Notes under the pieces: model-generated | The model's database searches: none | What the model was told of the DNA's origin: nothing | The model's input: only the letters and a program-made list of their open reading frames with translations | Shown: in pieces, positions 31,658 to 43,144 of the stretch | Layout: the number at the start of each line of letters is the position of its first letter | How positions within the stretch are numbered: the stretch's first letter is position 1 | Assembly (NCBI GenBank): GCA_018806915.1 | Contig: JAGKQI010000100.1 | Span: 1,612,001-1,676,000 of the forward strand | Length of the DNA stretch: 64,000 nt | Source of the DNA: Phytophthora colocasiae | Lineage: Eukaryota; Oomycota; Peronosporomycetes; Peronosporales; Peronosporaceae | Direction: 5' to 3' | Program-made: the position numbers and the translations under genes

Positions 31658-33647
31658 ATGGACCAAGTGATTACTGCTGTGCCGACGCCTACGACGCATG
31701 AAGCGGTGACTTCTGCTGTCATTGCTGACCTTGTATCACTTGGCCGCAGTTCTGTGGACCGCTGTGCCCATGCAGACGAGCTGGCACGCGCGTTGGCTAT
31801 CGTCTCTCAATGTTACAGTGTTCCAGTGCCTTCTAGTGCTGCATCAGCCATTCAAAAGGCGTTGACTGAAGTCTCAGACTTGCTACAACATCACCGATTG
31901 TATGCAAGTGATAGCACACCTTCGGTGTATTCACCTGAACAAAGTGTCGTGATTGAGAATGGATTGCGACTTCTGTGGGCTCACGTGACGACGTATCAAC
32001 TGCACGCTGCACTGGTTGATTTAGTGCGCACGATTGACTTCATACCTCGCTCTGTGGTGTTCTGGAAGCAGTTAAAGAAGCGGACGGTGCGTGAAATTAT
32101 TCAGAGAGGACCCATGCAATGGTTGCTATCTCGTGCGCAGAGGGTTACAATTGGAGAGAAGATTCGAAGCTTGGAGGAGACACTGGAAGCACATTTGGTA
32201 CTGGTTGGATAGAGGTTGCGAAGATGTGATGAAGGTATTAATGGAGTGTTTGTGTATTTTACCGCTGCTGTAGAGGAAGCTGGGCATGTTGAAGGAGCTG
32301 ACGACAAGGTGTTCGAATCATTTCACGGACTATGATCAATTGGCGAGCAGGATGAAAGAAGGCATGACGTTGCTGGAGCTTGTGTATAGTACCAATGGGA
32401 TCCGTCCACCACGGAAGGGACACGGAGCATTTAGGTCCCAGGACCCATTGCTCTTCACGGCGTTCTACTTCGGTAAGCTTCGACCCTTGGTGAGGGACAT
32501 GTTGTGGTTGTACACTGACGAAGTGAATGGTTTGATAGATGAACACATCTTTGGAAAAGGCTCCAAGGGAGTAACTTCGAGCGAAGACGTTATGAACTCG
32601 CTGCGCCGTGTGGAGAGTAATTTATCAGTGTTTCGTACCGCGCAGATACAGTTTTCGAAGTGTTTTCAATCGGCTATGTCTCTGTGCCGTCCTCCCTCTA
32701 AGATCCGCCAACGGTGGCTCCAAGTTACAACCATGGCGATCTGCCTCACTGCTGGAGGCTTCTGGGTGGTAAATAACCAGAAGGAATTCCGAGCAGGAGT
32801 TGTTGCCATGCGTGCAGTGCTGCAAGACTTCCTGAATGAGCACATGATTGAGCCGCTACAAGCCATTTTCGGAGAAGTGGTCTTGAACCAGAAGCCGGAG
32901 ATTCAGGATGCTATGGCGCTGCTGGACACGAAGGAGAGTCTGCGTCGCATGCTGTCTGATTTCGTCAAGGATACCAACCCCAAGGTGTCACCTGTGGAAA
33001 TGAAGCGTATCATGGACGAAATGGACATGTCGGTGGTGTCACTGCAGTATGAGAAAGAGCTTGGAGCTGCTGTGAAGAATCTAATGACGGGAGATATCAT
33101 CCGCATGCTGCTGATCCAGGTCCAGTTCATCAAGAAGGAGCTTATGGTGGCTATGGGTGCCATCGACGAGTTGATGCACGCGAACCAGCTCAATCTGCAG
33201 ATTCTTGCCACAATTCCGACGTTCCTCGCCTTTGGAGGGCTGTACAAGTTAGTGACCTCGGCCTTTCACATGATTTACAAGCGCATGAGTGACCGACTGT
33301 ACTATGACTCAAGTGAAATTGCTGGGTTCCTGCGCAACAACCTGCGTGACATCGAGCGTCTCCTCAACAAGCAGAACCGCGGGTCTGGCGTGAGTGATGA
33401 GGCAGTGCTGGGTGTTCGTGATCTTGGGTTCCTCATTTTGCTACTGCACCAGTTACGAGACCTGTTCGAGGCCTACCGGGGTCTTTTCCAAGAGGAAGAG
33501 CAAGAACGTTTTGAGGAGGACCTGGATGACCTTATTGGAGAAGGTTTGCTGGTATCACAGCAGCTAGCAGTCATTCAGCGCATGTACCATTCCCACCCGT
33601 TCCTGTACAGCACCAAACCGAATAAGACGCGCTGGATTTTGGACTAA
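31658..33647 (+). CDS. NCA2-like mitochondrial protein
   Basis: Exons 31658..32197 and 32274..33647 give 637 aa; the intron starts GTACTG (weak donor) and ends CTGTAG, and the splice restores one frame. The C-terminal 300 residues match the NCA2 family: an acidic DEMDMSVVSLQYEKEL block, IQVQFIKKELMVAMGAIDEL, a hydrophobic helix (ILATIPTFLAFGGLYKLV) and a C-terminal LRDIERLLNK region. A second hydrophobic stretch (TMAICLTAGGFWVV) lies mid-protein. Yeast Nca2 is a mitochondrial outer-membrane protein affecting expression of the ATP synthase subunits 6 and 8. The family call is good; function in oomycetes is inferred. Confidence 0.8.
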
Positions 33648-33692
33648 GGAGAGCAAAGTGGCTTCTGCGTATTGGCTTCACAACAAACAAAT

Positions 33693-35166
33693 CTAGCTGA
33701 GCTGGTAGTCCTGCGGCGAGTAATACTCGGCAAGCAGTCGGTAGATGTACGACGGCTGATGGGCTCCCGTGTTGGTGATAAAAATCCTCACGCACTCGGG
33801 CGGCACGTAATCGTACGCCGGGTTTAACACTTCCAGCTATGAAGAGCAAAAAGAGCGCATGTCAGTAACTCAACAGCAAATACAGGAAACAAACGACAGT
33901 TCGTACGTTGTCCACGGTGTCCTCGTAGTTATAGATGCTGGACGGCTCAAGAAGCTCGCTAAGAACGTCCAGGTCGTGTGCGTACAGCGGAGATAGCTTG
34001 ATCAGACCAGCCACACAGACAACTGGCACAGAGCATTTCTTGGCTGCCAGAGCAATATTTTGCAGCCCAGATTGCGCAATAAGGCCACCGTTGGCGACCA
34101 CAGCTGCAGCAGGCACTACCACCTTGTTCACGCGTGCCATCAAGGCGAACACAGCGCTGTCTGGGATAACTGTAACATGGATGCCGCTCTCCGCTAGAGC
34201 ATGTGCCATACGCTGCCCATTCAGCGATGGTGCAGACTCCACCACGATCACCTTGAACGAGCGCTTCTTAGCGGCCGTCTTCAGGAAGGCCTCCACAGAA
34301 AGCGACAGTCCAAACGTCAGGATCACCTCACTAAAACCATCAAGCGAATGTAAGCAAAGATCAACAGCTTAAAAAATGAACAATAATCACATACTCCGTG
34401 TGAATGTACTCCATAGCCTGATCGGCGATGTTCACGTGTAGGCTGTCAATTTCGTCCACGAGTTCAGCAATTCCCTCCATCACCGACTGAACACCATCTC
34501 ACATCAATAAAAAGCTTGAAAACAGGAAAAACCGCATTTCAACTCACCAACTTAAGGTCTGCAATAGGGATCGAAAGGTCCGTGTCTGTGCCAGGCGTCA
34601 GGATCGTGCCTAGCGAACGTGACAAGTTGTTATTGCGACTCGAAGGCGGTCCCGATACGGGCGCCACTGCATTGCCATTGGCCGAATCAGCCGACGATAG
34701 CTTAAGCGCGTTCGAGTGTTCCTCGCGGATGATGTAGAGCACACGACGCACTACATTTCCAATGGTCAGCTCGTGCGCATGGGCCTTGGTGAGCATGTGA
34801 CCCAATTGCCGGATCTTCTCAAGAATCTCTCCAGCCGTGGACCATTCCACCGTCTCCAGCTGCAACAAAGTCCTCGTTAACTTTAACTCCTCAAATTCAC
34901 TTCAGTGTCATCCTGTATACGCACCACTTTGCTCAATACGCTGGTGGTCATCTTGGCCGTTTCATACGAGCCACGCAACTGTCTATAGGTATACACATCA
35001 TGTATACAAGTTAGTTCTTCACTCATCTCTCGCCTGCCGCACATGAAACTGCACATAGAGAAAGGACCTACCTGCGCTTTAGACTCAGCACTAGCTCATC
35101 CACCAGCTCACGCACTGCGGGCCACTCTTCCAGCCATTCCTTGAGCTCCTTCGTGGGCGCAGCCAT
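33693..35166 (-). CDS. EIF2B2: translation initiation factor eIF2B subunit beta
   Basis: Six exons: 35166..35072, 34982..34925, 34859..34548, 34486..34395, 34330..33907 and 33836..33693, all GT-AG, total 374 aa (human about 351). The N-terminus is helical; the C-terminal Rossmann-like domain has VILTFGLSLSVEAFL, VIVVESAPSLNGQ, VTVIPDSAVFALMARVNKV, ANGGLIAQSG and the final NTGAHQPSYIYRLLAEYY, all eIF2B-beta signatures. It acts in the regulatory part of the eIF2B GDP/GTP exchange factor and senses eIF2-alpha phosphorylation. An insert of about 40 low-complexity residues (VAPVSGPPSSRNNN) lies in the third exon. The 5' end is 135 bp from the CPSF30-like gene, divergent. Confidence 0.92.
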
Positions 35167-35301
35167 CTTCCTGTTAGGGTATTTTCCCTTGTGGTCCATC
35201 CGAGTGCGGAATCACAAATTAGTGGACCGTCCTTTATTCGAAATAACCCTTAATTTGAGAAAATTACATGCACTATTTAATTAGAGAGGAAGGTCGCAAC
35301 G
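35167..35301. promoter_or_regulatory. compact bidirectional promoter, eIF2B-beta / CPSF30-like
   Basis: 135 bp between two divergent start codons, so both 5' UTRs and core promoters must fit or overlap here. It is AT-rich (AATTACATGCACTATTTAAT). Confidence 0.6.
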
Positions 35302-37609
35302 ATGGTGTTGGGGCTGCTGCTACGTGACGAGGAGGAGCGACGCCTGGCGTTCGACTTTGAGATGTTGTTGCCTGAAGACGGAGACGAACGTATGGACGGC
35401 GGGAGCCACCGTGACGGCGCTGTAGTAGGCGTGGGCGGTGCTACGTTCGGCCACCAGCCAGTCAAGAAAGATTTTAAACGCGGCACAGTTGTGTGTCGCC
35501 ATTGGCTGCGCGCTCTGTGCATGAAAGGCGACAACTGCGAGTTCCTGCACCAGTATGATATGTCCAAGATGCCTGAATGTCGCTGGGGAATGGAGTGTCA
35601 GGTGCCGGAGTGTCCATTCCGACACGTTCCAGACGAAGAACGAGTGGAGTGCGCTTTCTACAAGCAAGGATTCTGTTCTCATGGCTCTAGTTGTCGCTAT
35701 AGACATATTAAGTTAGCCAGGGAAGAATGTCCGGAGACAGCGGACTTTGCTCTGCAGTCGAAAGTGGCAGATGAGGAGAACGTCAAGCGCAGAAAAGCTC
35801 AACCAGTCAACGAGTTCTTCAAGATCGCTATCTGCAAACACTGGGAGAAATTGGGAGCGTGCCCTTTTGCAGATGAGTGTCATTTTGCTCATGGAGAGAA
35901 GGAACTTAGACCTTTTCCTAAGGGGGAGAAGGAGGAGAAGGAAGCCAGAGCAGGAAGACATGGAGGACCAGGAGGGCCTGGCTTTAATGGTAGCGAACGG
36001 CAGCATCAAGGACCCCCACCTGGCCCCCAGTTGCCGGATGACGGCAAAATGTCCATGTACTTCTTGGTGCAGTCGGCTAGTTACTTGAATTTGGCGCACT
36101 CGGTGCATCACGGACGTTGGGCGGCCCCTCCCGCCGTGTTGCAGCAGATTAAGATGGCATCCGAGACATCCGACGAGGTTTTTTTATTATTTTCTGTTGG
36201 GCCCAGCAAACATTATCAGGGAGTTGCGCGTTTGGTGAGTGGTGCGATGGCAAATGTTGATACGTCCGCTGGAGAGGACCTGTCCGCCGCTATTGTGCCG
36301 TACGAGGCAGATGGGAAGACTGAGTGGTCTGGTTCCTTCGGTATCGAGTGGCTTCGTATTTGCGAGTGCCCATGGGAGCGACTCGCTCAATTCGAGAACA
36401 AACAACTTGCTGTTCCTGAGAGGTAAGCGTTTGTCATTTCCCTATTGCAATATTTGTGTACATTCTAATTAACTTGCTTGTATTTTTTGCAGTCCAAACG
36501 GCCAAGAGCTGGATGTAGAAATGGGCCACGCCCTTGTGCGTCTGCTTTACAAACAACCTCAGATTCAGCTCCACTACCGATCTGTGGAGGATGAGCCAAG
36601 ACTTCCAGGCGGCGCAGAAGAGCTCGCAGTTCGCCGTCGCGAAGCAGCAGAGAGCTTGCTTGGGGGTACTAGTGGTGGATTTGGCGGCCCAGCGCCCAGG
36701 TGGAATGCCTCTCAGCCTGGATTTGTCTTCACGTGCACTGCGCAGACGATTGACGAGTGCTTCGGCCGTATGCTGTTTGGTCTCGCACAAGAACACGAGG
36801 GACTCGCTCAGCAGCACGTGTCCCCGGGTACTCCACTCTTCTTGCTCAACTTGGCAGACCAGCACCTTTTGGGTATTTTCGAAGCTGTATCTCCCGCCAT
36901 TGTGAATATGATGCCAGGGGCATTCTGTCACGGACAAAGCATGTCGTCACCATTGCCTGTTCAGGCGCGTTTTGCGGTTATGTTGAATGCGCCAGCTCTG
37001 CCGACTTCCGATCCGCAAATCAGGCAGGTAATTGGAGACAACGGAGTGGATGTTGGTCCACTGTCATTGCAGGTGACACAGCAACTGGCAAATGTATTTG
37101 CTGAGCGTAGTGGTGCGGCGTTCCAACCGAACGGACCACCTAGGGGACCTGGAGGCCCTGACCGCTTCCGTGGTCAGTCAGGACCGAGTGGGCCCAGTGG
37201 CAGATCTGGTTATGATGGACCCAAGGACACCAACGAGCCGGCGTTCCAGGAGAAGTTCGTGGTGGGTATCGAAAATGACAACGATTTCGGGGTCACGCGC
37301 CGCATTATTGGGCCTGCTGGATCAAATATGAAGCGCATCAGTGTAGAATCGAGCGGAAATGCTAAAATCCGCGTTCGTGGTCGAGGTTCTGGATCAAAGG
37401 AGGGAGGCCCTGAAGATGCTGATGAGCCGCTGATGATTTTGGTTTCTGCGGAAAATGAGCGTAGCTTCCGTATCGCGTGTTCACTTACGAGTGAGCTGCT
37501 AGCTTCGATCCACCGTGACTACCAAATGTTCCAGCAGCGTGGCCCATCTCAGCACTTCCGCGGCGGCGGCAACTATAACCGAGGTCCACCAGGCCGTGGT
37601 CACCATTAA
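35302..37609 (+). CDS. CPSF30-like CCCH zinc-finger protein with YTH, DCD and KH domains
   Basis: Exons 35302..36422 and 36493..37609 (intron GTAAGC...TTGCAG) give 745 aa. Four CCCH fingers sit at about 65-83, 93-108, 117-135 and 178-197 (spacings C7C5C3H, C5C4C3H, C7C5C3H, C8C5C3H). A YTH domain spans about 251-395 (YFLVQSASYLNLAHSVHHG, VFLLFSVGPSKHYQG, GSFGIEWL) with Trp at about 273, 342 and 350 as cage candidates; it crosses the splice. A DCD-like domain at about 450-560 has DECFGRMLFGL, SPGTPLFLLN and LLGIFEA. A KH domain lies at about 627-713 (RRIIGPAGSNMKRI). Plant CPSF30-L and Toxoplasma CPSF4 also combine CCCH and YTH and read m6A during poly(A)-site choice. DCD plus KH in the same chain is unusual. 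Confidence 0.88.
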
Positions 37610-37705
37610 TGACTTAGTGATGAGGCGCCCACACGCACATTCGTAGTAAAACAATAAACGTAACCTTCATGAACCGCATGAATTACATGATACCGTACGT
37701 TTTTC

Positions 37706-38755
37706 CTATAGCACTCGCTTCGACGGCAGCACGTTAGAGATAGACTGTGCGTACGACATCAACCGCTTGACTGACGTGAGGTACTTTCGCTGGGATTCAT
37801 TGTTCATGACGTGGGCCTGCTTGTTCGAGTTAATCTTCTCACGTCCTGTTCGCTCGTGAATTCCCACCATGGTGACACCAATAGGCCAAGCAGCATTGCC
37901 AATAGCCAACTTAATGTAAGCGTCGTTCGCCATCACGAACTCACCCTGACGACAGAACTTCACAATATCCACCAAGTTTGGTAGGATATCCGGTGGTACC
38001 TGTCGATGTTTGCACAGCTTGAACAGCGGCCGGATATAGTCCTTGCACTGCTTCATAGTCTTGACTGCGATCTTGCCTTGTGCCGTGCGTTTCACATGCT
38101 CCGGTCTGCTAGCCAGGTCCTTCTCCCATCTTTGCAACATCCCTTTAAAGAATCTGTACACCATTTTATCAGCATCTTTCTCCTCGTCTTCCTCCTCCTC
38201 CTTGTTCTGCCTGGAGCCATCCCCAGTCGAGACTTCGAACTCTTCAGCATCCTCTGCTGCATCGTCCGCTGTGTCCTTCTGCTCATCCCGAACCCCTTCA
38301 TCTCCATCTACAAAGCGGTTACGGATGTCATGGCCAGCCCCCAGCTCCACCTCGTGCTTGGTCACAGCGTCGATCTCCACTCTACGGAGTCGCGTCATGC
38401 GGTCCTTCATGCTCTCACCAAAAAGCGAAATGGGCTGACCCAACTCTCGCAGTCGACGACGCAGATCAGGCCATACCAATACAGCCTCACCCCCCTCTTC
38501 CTCTGGCGTATTGCCCTCTGTTTGTGCTGTAGCTGTGTCCTGCGTCTGTTGCTCGGTCTTTGAATTTCCAGCCACTGTCTCCTTTCGGTCCAGCTTGCGC
38601 TTCTTGATCGGCGCTTTTTTACTTGTTTCCTCATCTTCCAGCAGTGACTCCACTTCTGCACGACGCATATACTTCTCCTTCTTGTTGTTCTTCTTCTCCT
38701 TCATCACTGAGACCTCCCGCTTCTTAGCGGCCATCACCGCCATTAGCGCCTCCAT
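37706..38755 (-). CDS. PRPF18: pre-mRNA splicing factor PRP18
   Basis: 349 aa, single exon, ATG 38755. A basic N-terminus is followed by the PRP4/PRP18 motif (RRRLRELGQPISLFGES, about 98-114), an acidic linker rich in Asp/Glu, and the helical Prp18 domain (about 200-340). The hallmark conserved loop reads GNAAWPIGVTMVGIHER. Prp18 acts in the second catalytic step of splicing, with Slu7, on U5 snRNP. The length is close to human PRPF18 (342). It is divergent from SEC6 with 139 bp between starts, and convergent with the CPSF30-like gene. Confidence 0.93.
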   Translation of the reverse strand: MEALMAVMAAKKREVSVMKEKKNNKKEKYMRRAEVESLLEDEETSKKAPIKKRKLDRKETVAGNSKTEQQTQDTATAQTEGNTPEEEGGEAVLVWPDLRRRLRELGQPISLFGESMKDRMTRLRRVEIDAVTKHEVELGAGHDIRNRFVDGDEGVRDEQKDTADDAAEDAEEFEVSTGDGSRQNKEEEEDEEKDADKMVYRFFKGMLQRWEKDLASRPEHVKRTAQGKIAVKTMKQCKDYIRPLFKLCKHRQVPPDILPNLVDIVKFCRQGEFVMANDAYIKLAIGNAAWPIGVTMVGIHERTGREKINSNKQAHVMNNESQRKYLTSVKRLMSYAQSISNVLPSKRVL

Positions 38756-38894
38756 TTTTTGGAACCTGGACTATTTTATTTTGTGAATTTATGTATACAC
38801 AAATTTTGACTCTCCTTGAAGTGACCATCACTCTTCGTTTTCTGTTGAAGAGGCGGATCACATTAGCTGTCCTGCTGGACTTCTCGGCGCCACC
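38756..38894. promoter_or_regulatory. compact bidirectional promoter, PRP18 / SEC6
   Basis: 139 bp between divergent start codons. It includes CATCACTCTTCGTTTTC (about 38828-38844), vaguely like an oomycete initiator region reading toward SEC6. Confidence 0.5.
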
Positions 38895-41698
38895 ATGATG
38901 TCTCTACTGGAGAAGGAGGCGCGGGACCCCGTGGAGGTGCTGCGCGTCAAGCTGAAGGACTCGACGTCCACGTCGCTACTCAATTCCCAGCTGGTACGTC
39001 GCTCTTACCGTTAATTTACGCAATTAGTTACCTACTTATGTAAGATAATATCTTGTGCATATTATGCACTTCCTAGCTACAAGAGATCAAGAATGACTAC
39101 GTGATTAAGCAGGACAGCACCACAGGGCAACTTGCAGGGTTCGTGCAGGCTCAAGTGGACGAGATCGAGCGAGCCAACGCCTTGCTGGAGCTGGAATTAC
39201 CTGTAAATCAGATTGTCAAGAATTTGGATGACTTAGGGCAGAATTGCCGCCGAATGAATGAGGAGTTAGGAGAGAAGAAAGTTTCGTCATCCGGCGTAAG
39301 CATTGCTCGTCGGAATTTAAAGGAACTGGAGCAACAAATGGTTTTTTACGCGGAGTTGCCCAATAAGATACAGGAGCTCCACAACGCCCTGGACGGAGGC
39401 CTCATGAGCTTCGTGGATGTCTACATAAAGTTCCAGGAGATTGACGATTGGAGACAGAAGATGCTACATGAGGTGTGTCGGATGTATTACATCGATAGCA
39501 CCTAGTGGTTGTTTGTTGATGAGCTCAATACCTTTTGTGTTGCGTAGCTTTCTGTTGCAGCAGTTGAAAAGAGTGACGAACTCGGAAACAGGTATACTCG
39601 AGCTTATTTACTTCTGGCTCGTGAGAAATGCATTAACTGTGGTGTTTGTTTATTTAGTAAAGCCCAGGCACGCATTATGGCGTCGATAGGGTCCAGATTG
39701 AGCGTTATAGAAAGCTTACAGACTCGCATTTATGCTGAAGTATGGGGATGCTTGCACCATTGTGTGGAGATCGCTCAGTTCGGGAAGCAGCGCTTACTGG
39801 ATGCGTTTCAGGTTCTGGATCTGATTGAAGTACGGCGTCAGCGTTTTGCTCAGTCGAAGAAGGAGACTTACTTGGACAACCAGCTGAAACCAGTGGCTGA
39901 TTTTAACATCCCGACACGAGAGAAGTGTAAAAGTGAGATCACTACATCACTTTCTAAGCGTATTGAGAAACTCTTTCGAGCTGCTGAAACTGAAGCCGTG
40001 GCGAGTAAGAAGGATTTATTTACCCCTGTTCTTGAAGCAGCAACCCAGATGATGGTGGACTTAGAAATCTTGCAGTCCGATGTGGCACCATGCTTTCCGA
40101 GTGAGATCGACGTGATTCATTTATTTACAAGTACGTACAACACACAACTTGAGGCTGAAATCTCAATGCTCAGCACCAGACCCGACGTGGGGATAGCGCA
40201 GCGTCTTCAAATTGTCCAGTGGATAGACTACTACAATACGGAAATTATTAAGTACAAACACTCAAGGGCCTCTATCGCAATGGCCAAAATATCCGAGGAG
40301 CTCATGAAGGCCTACCTCGATGAAATCAAGGTTCAGATTCACACCTGGGTGACCAATATCTGGAAGCGAGATGAAGAGTGCGTCGTTGGACCTCAGGGAG
40401 AGCTGCAATCAACTCGTCCCAATGATATCGTAAATATTTTGAAGTCGCAGATTTCAATTGCTCAGGAATGGCTGAGTGGACGGCTTGTGGGGTGTGTTGT
40501 AGCGACATGCCTACAAGTTTTGATGGAAGAGCTGAAAATTCGTTACGATAGTATCGCTGGTACGCTTGAAACTGTGGATGCTGATATGCTGTGCTCTTTT
40601 ATCAACGATACAGAGATTCTCCAGGTACAATAAATACCAACTTGCGGATGAGAGAAAAAGAGAAAACTAACCTTGCCCTCATTCTGAAGGCAAAATGTCC
40701 CGAGCTGGTCGAGGAAATATCCTTTGCTGAAACAGACTCTGAGGAAAAAGAAGCCTTCGACACCTTCATGGGAGACAGCTTGGATACTACTTCCACTGAG
40801 ATCGTTGCTTTTGCCACGAATGCCTGTGATTTGATTGTGAGCAAGATTTTTCACGAGGCGGAACAGGTAAGGAGATCACTTGAGCTTGCACCATCTTTAA
40901 TTCTTACTCGTTCACTTATCACGTCACTTTCAAGAAAACAACAAAGCTATGGTTTTCAAAGAAATGGGATGAAGGCGACGCTGTGGTAGAGACTCTGCTG
41001 GCCACCCTTGATGATTATTACCGTGACTTGAAGAAGTGGATCTTCGGCGCTTTCTTTTTCTCTAAAGTCGTCCGCCACAGCCTGAACCGGTGTGTAAAGG
41101 AGTACTGTGCGAGCTTGCTGCATCGGACCCATTCTTTTTCAAACCCAGCAAATACAGCCGCTACTGTCGACAACGACTTGCACGTAAGGATTCATTTTTC
41201 TGCTACTTGCTATGCAACCATAGTAACTATTGTAATTTGCGCTCCATGCAGAACTTTATCGGGTTTTTCAGCAAGTTTAGTGCTGATCTCCGACGTACAG
41301 GAATCCGTTCGGAAGAGGACATCAAAAAGGAATTTACATCTTTACAAGTGATCAGTTGTACCTTACGAAAAGAGGCCCCACCAGACTCCTACCAAGGTGA
41401 CATGGGCGAAATACTCCGCCATGTCGTCAAATTGATCAAGACCACGTCTACCCAAGAGGCCAAGATAAAGGAAAAGCCTGTGAAGGAAGGGAGCGTGAAG
41501 AAGAAGCGATTCGGTGCGATTTCAAAGGGTAAAAAGAGCAAGTCGAAATTAGACAAGGAGAAGGTGGATGCTAAGGCTGGGGCCCCCGAAGCTGGTAAAG
41601 TGTCGAATTCGCGTGCAAGCTCCTTCAGTCAGCATGACGATGATGGTGACAGTTTTACCGTTCAGAAACTTGATATGGCTGACTTTTTGGGCAGCTAA
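38895..41698 (+). CDS. SEC6: exocyst complex subunit SEC6 (EXOC3)
   Basis: Seven exons: 38895..38993, 39077..39472, 39548..39591, 39658..40624, 40690..40866, 40935..41183 and 41252..41698, all GT-AG and in frame, total 792 aa (human EXOC3 about 745). The intron before exon 5 has a clear CTAAC branch site. The N-terminus is coiled coil; the C-terminal helical part matches Sec6 (RLQIVQWIDYYNTEI, STRPNDIVNILKSQISIAQE, VATCLQVLMEELKIRYDSI). Sec6 tethers secretory vesicles at the plasma membrane. A Lys-rich tail (KKKRFGAISKGKKSKSK) precedes an end MADFLGS, which is not typical of the family. The third exon (44 nt) is small and could be chosen differently (an alternative CAG at 39560 gives the wrong phase). 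Confidence 0.83.
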
Positions 41699-41777
41699 AC
41701 GATGTAGGAGGTTCGTGCCTTCAGTGTGTAAAACTATGCTTATTACTCTGACGATGTTTCGTTTGTCAAGCAGACTC

Positions 41778-42987
41778 TCATAGCTTCTGTAGTGTCAACT
41801 CCAACTGCAAGTATAGTTCCTTCTCTGTAAAGAGATGGATACGCTTGCGCTTCGGATCCATTGGTTTTTGGTAGAGTTCCAGCACAACAGGGCCATCCTT
41901 GATTTCGTCCATTTCCAACAGAGCCCAGCAACGGCAGCTCTTTTTGCGCTTCTTGGCCTTGTAGTGGAAGAATTCGATAGTGATAGCAGCTCCATCTGAA
42001 TTAGACATGGTGGTGGTTAGTAATGCTCAAGCTCTGAAGAAGTACTGCAAGTACTATGCTGAAGCTTACGGTCTTCCATCTTCCGTAGATTCGTGGCGAG
42101 CTGAATGTTGGCATTGAACGTCACGTATCGAGGTTCACTGCAAGCACCAACACCAGTTTCCCGTGATTCCTCCATGGCTTTACCATTGTAATCTAACAGA
42201 ATCCCATTTTGAGCCATTGCTACTACCAATGTTGAAGATACTCAGTAACGCACCAAACACTGAGACCGCCATGGTCGGGTTGACGTACACCTCTGCATCT
42301 TTCAGTCCAATTTTGGTGATACGGATATCCAGGTACGTTGCCCCAGGAGAACGTATCGCTTGTGTAGTTGCGTTCGCAAGCTCCGCCGCAACACTTTCGT
42401 CCATGTTGGCATCTTCATCAAGCTCTTTCTTTTTAACTGATCCACGGTTCTTCGATTGTGCCACTCGATTCAATTCAATCGGGAACACCTCTGGTTCGTC
42501 AGATAGAGCTCCACGGAGAGCTACAATGCCAACAAATCATCAGTTTAACACCAACGAGGGGAAGCTTTCTTCTTCCTACCATCTAATACGTCTTCCATAT
42601 CTTCCTTTGTAGGCTTCCGTTGACCGTCGACTGAGCTCATACATTTCGCTCGCATCTCCACAGCCACAACGACCTTTTCGATAATATCCTATATCCCATA
42701 GAGTTTTGTCAGCAACTAAACTCAATTCAAGGTGTACTACATGTACAGTTTTACTTTTTGTGGTTCTGTGAGGCGACTGCATGACGGCAAAGCTTTCGTG
42801 ATCCGACCAGCGAGTCTGCAGTTAACATCACCCGAAGTAAGGTGAAGCATCCAAGCAAGAATTATCAGAAATCCACAAACCGTTCATAAGCTTCCACAGC
42901 CTCAAGAACTTGGCCCCATGAATCCGTTTCCACCGCCTGCTGCAAACTCTTGCACCAGGCCGTATGCAGCTTCACGACGTCCTCCAT
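41778..42987 (-). CDS. AIDA: AIDA-like protein (axin interactor, dorsalization-associated) with C2 domain
   Basis: Six exons: 42987..42881, 42815..42755, 42688..42580, 42520..42254, 42219..42070 and 41995..41778, giving 303 aa (human AIDA is about 306). The N-terminal helical domain has TDSWGQVLEAVEAYERL and LTEPQKDIIEK; the C-terminal AIDA C2 domain shows ITKIGLKDAEVYVNPTMAVS, FFHYKAKKRKK, ALLEMDEIKDGPVVLELYQK and closes YLQLELTLQKL. In animals AIDA binds Axin and blocks its JNK signalling; the C2 domain binds phospholipids. Oomycetes lack an obvious Wnt/Axin pathway, so the ancestral role is probably different. Domain order and length match across the full protein, so the call is firm. Confidence 0.9.
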
Positions 42988-43144
42988 CGACTTTTTCCCA
43001 CGGAGTCGCGACCCTCAAAGCAAAAACCGCTTTTAGTATCTTCAAAACCCCTGAATACATTCACAGTTTACCCGCCCATAGTCATGATTCTTTATTACAT
43101 TTGTACATTTTGTGTGTTGTTGTTTGATAAAGTACATGTCTGTC

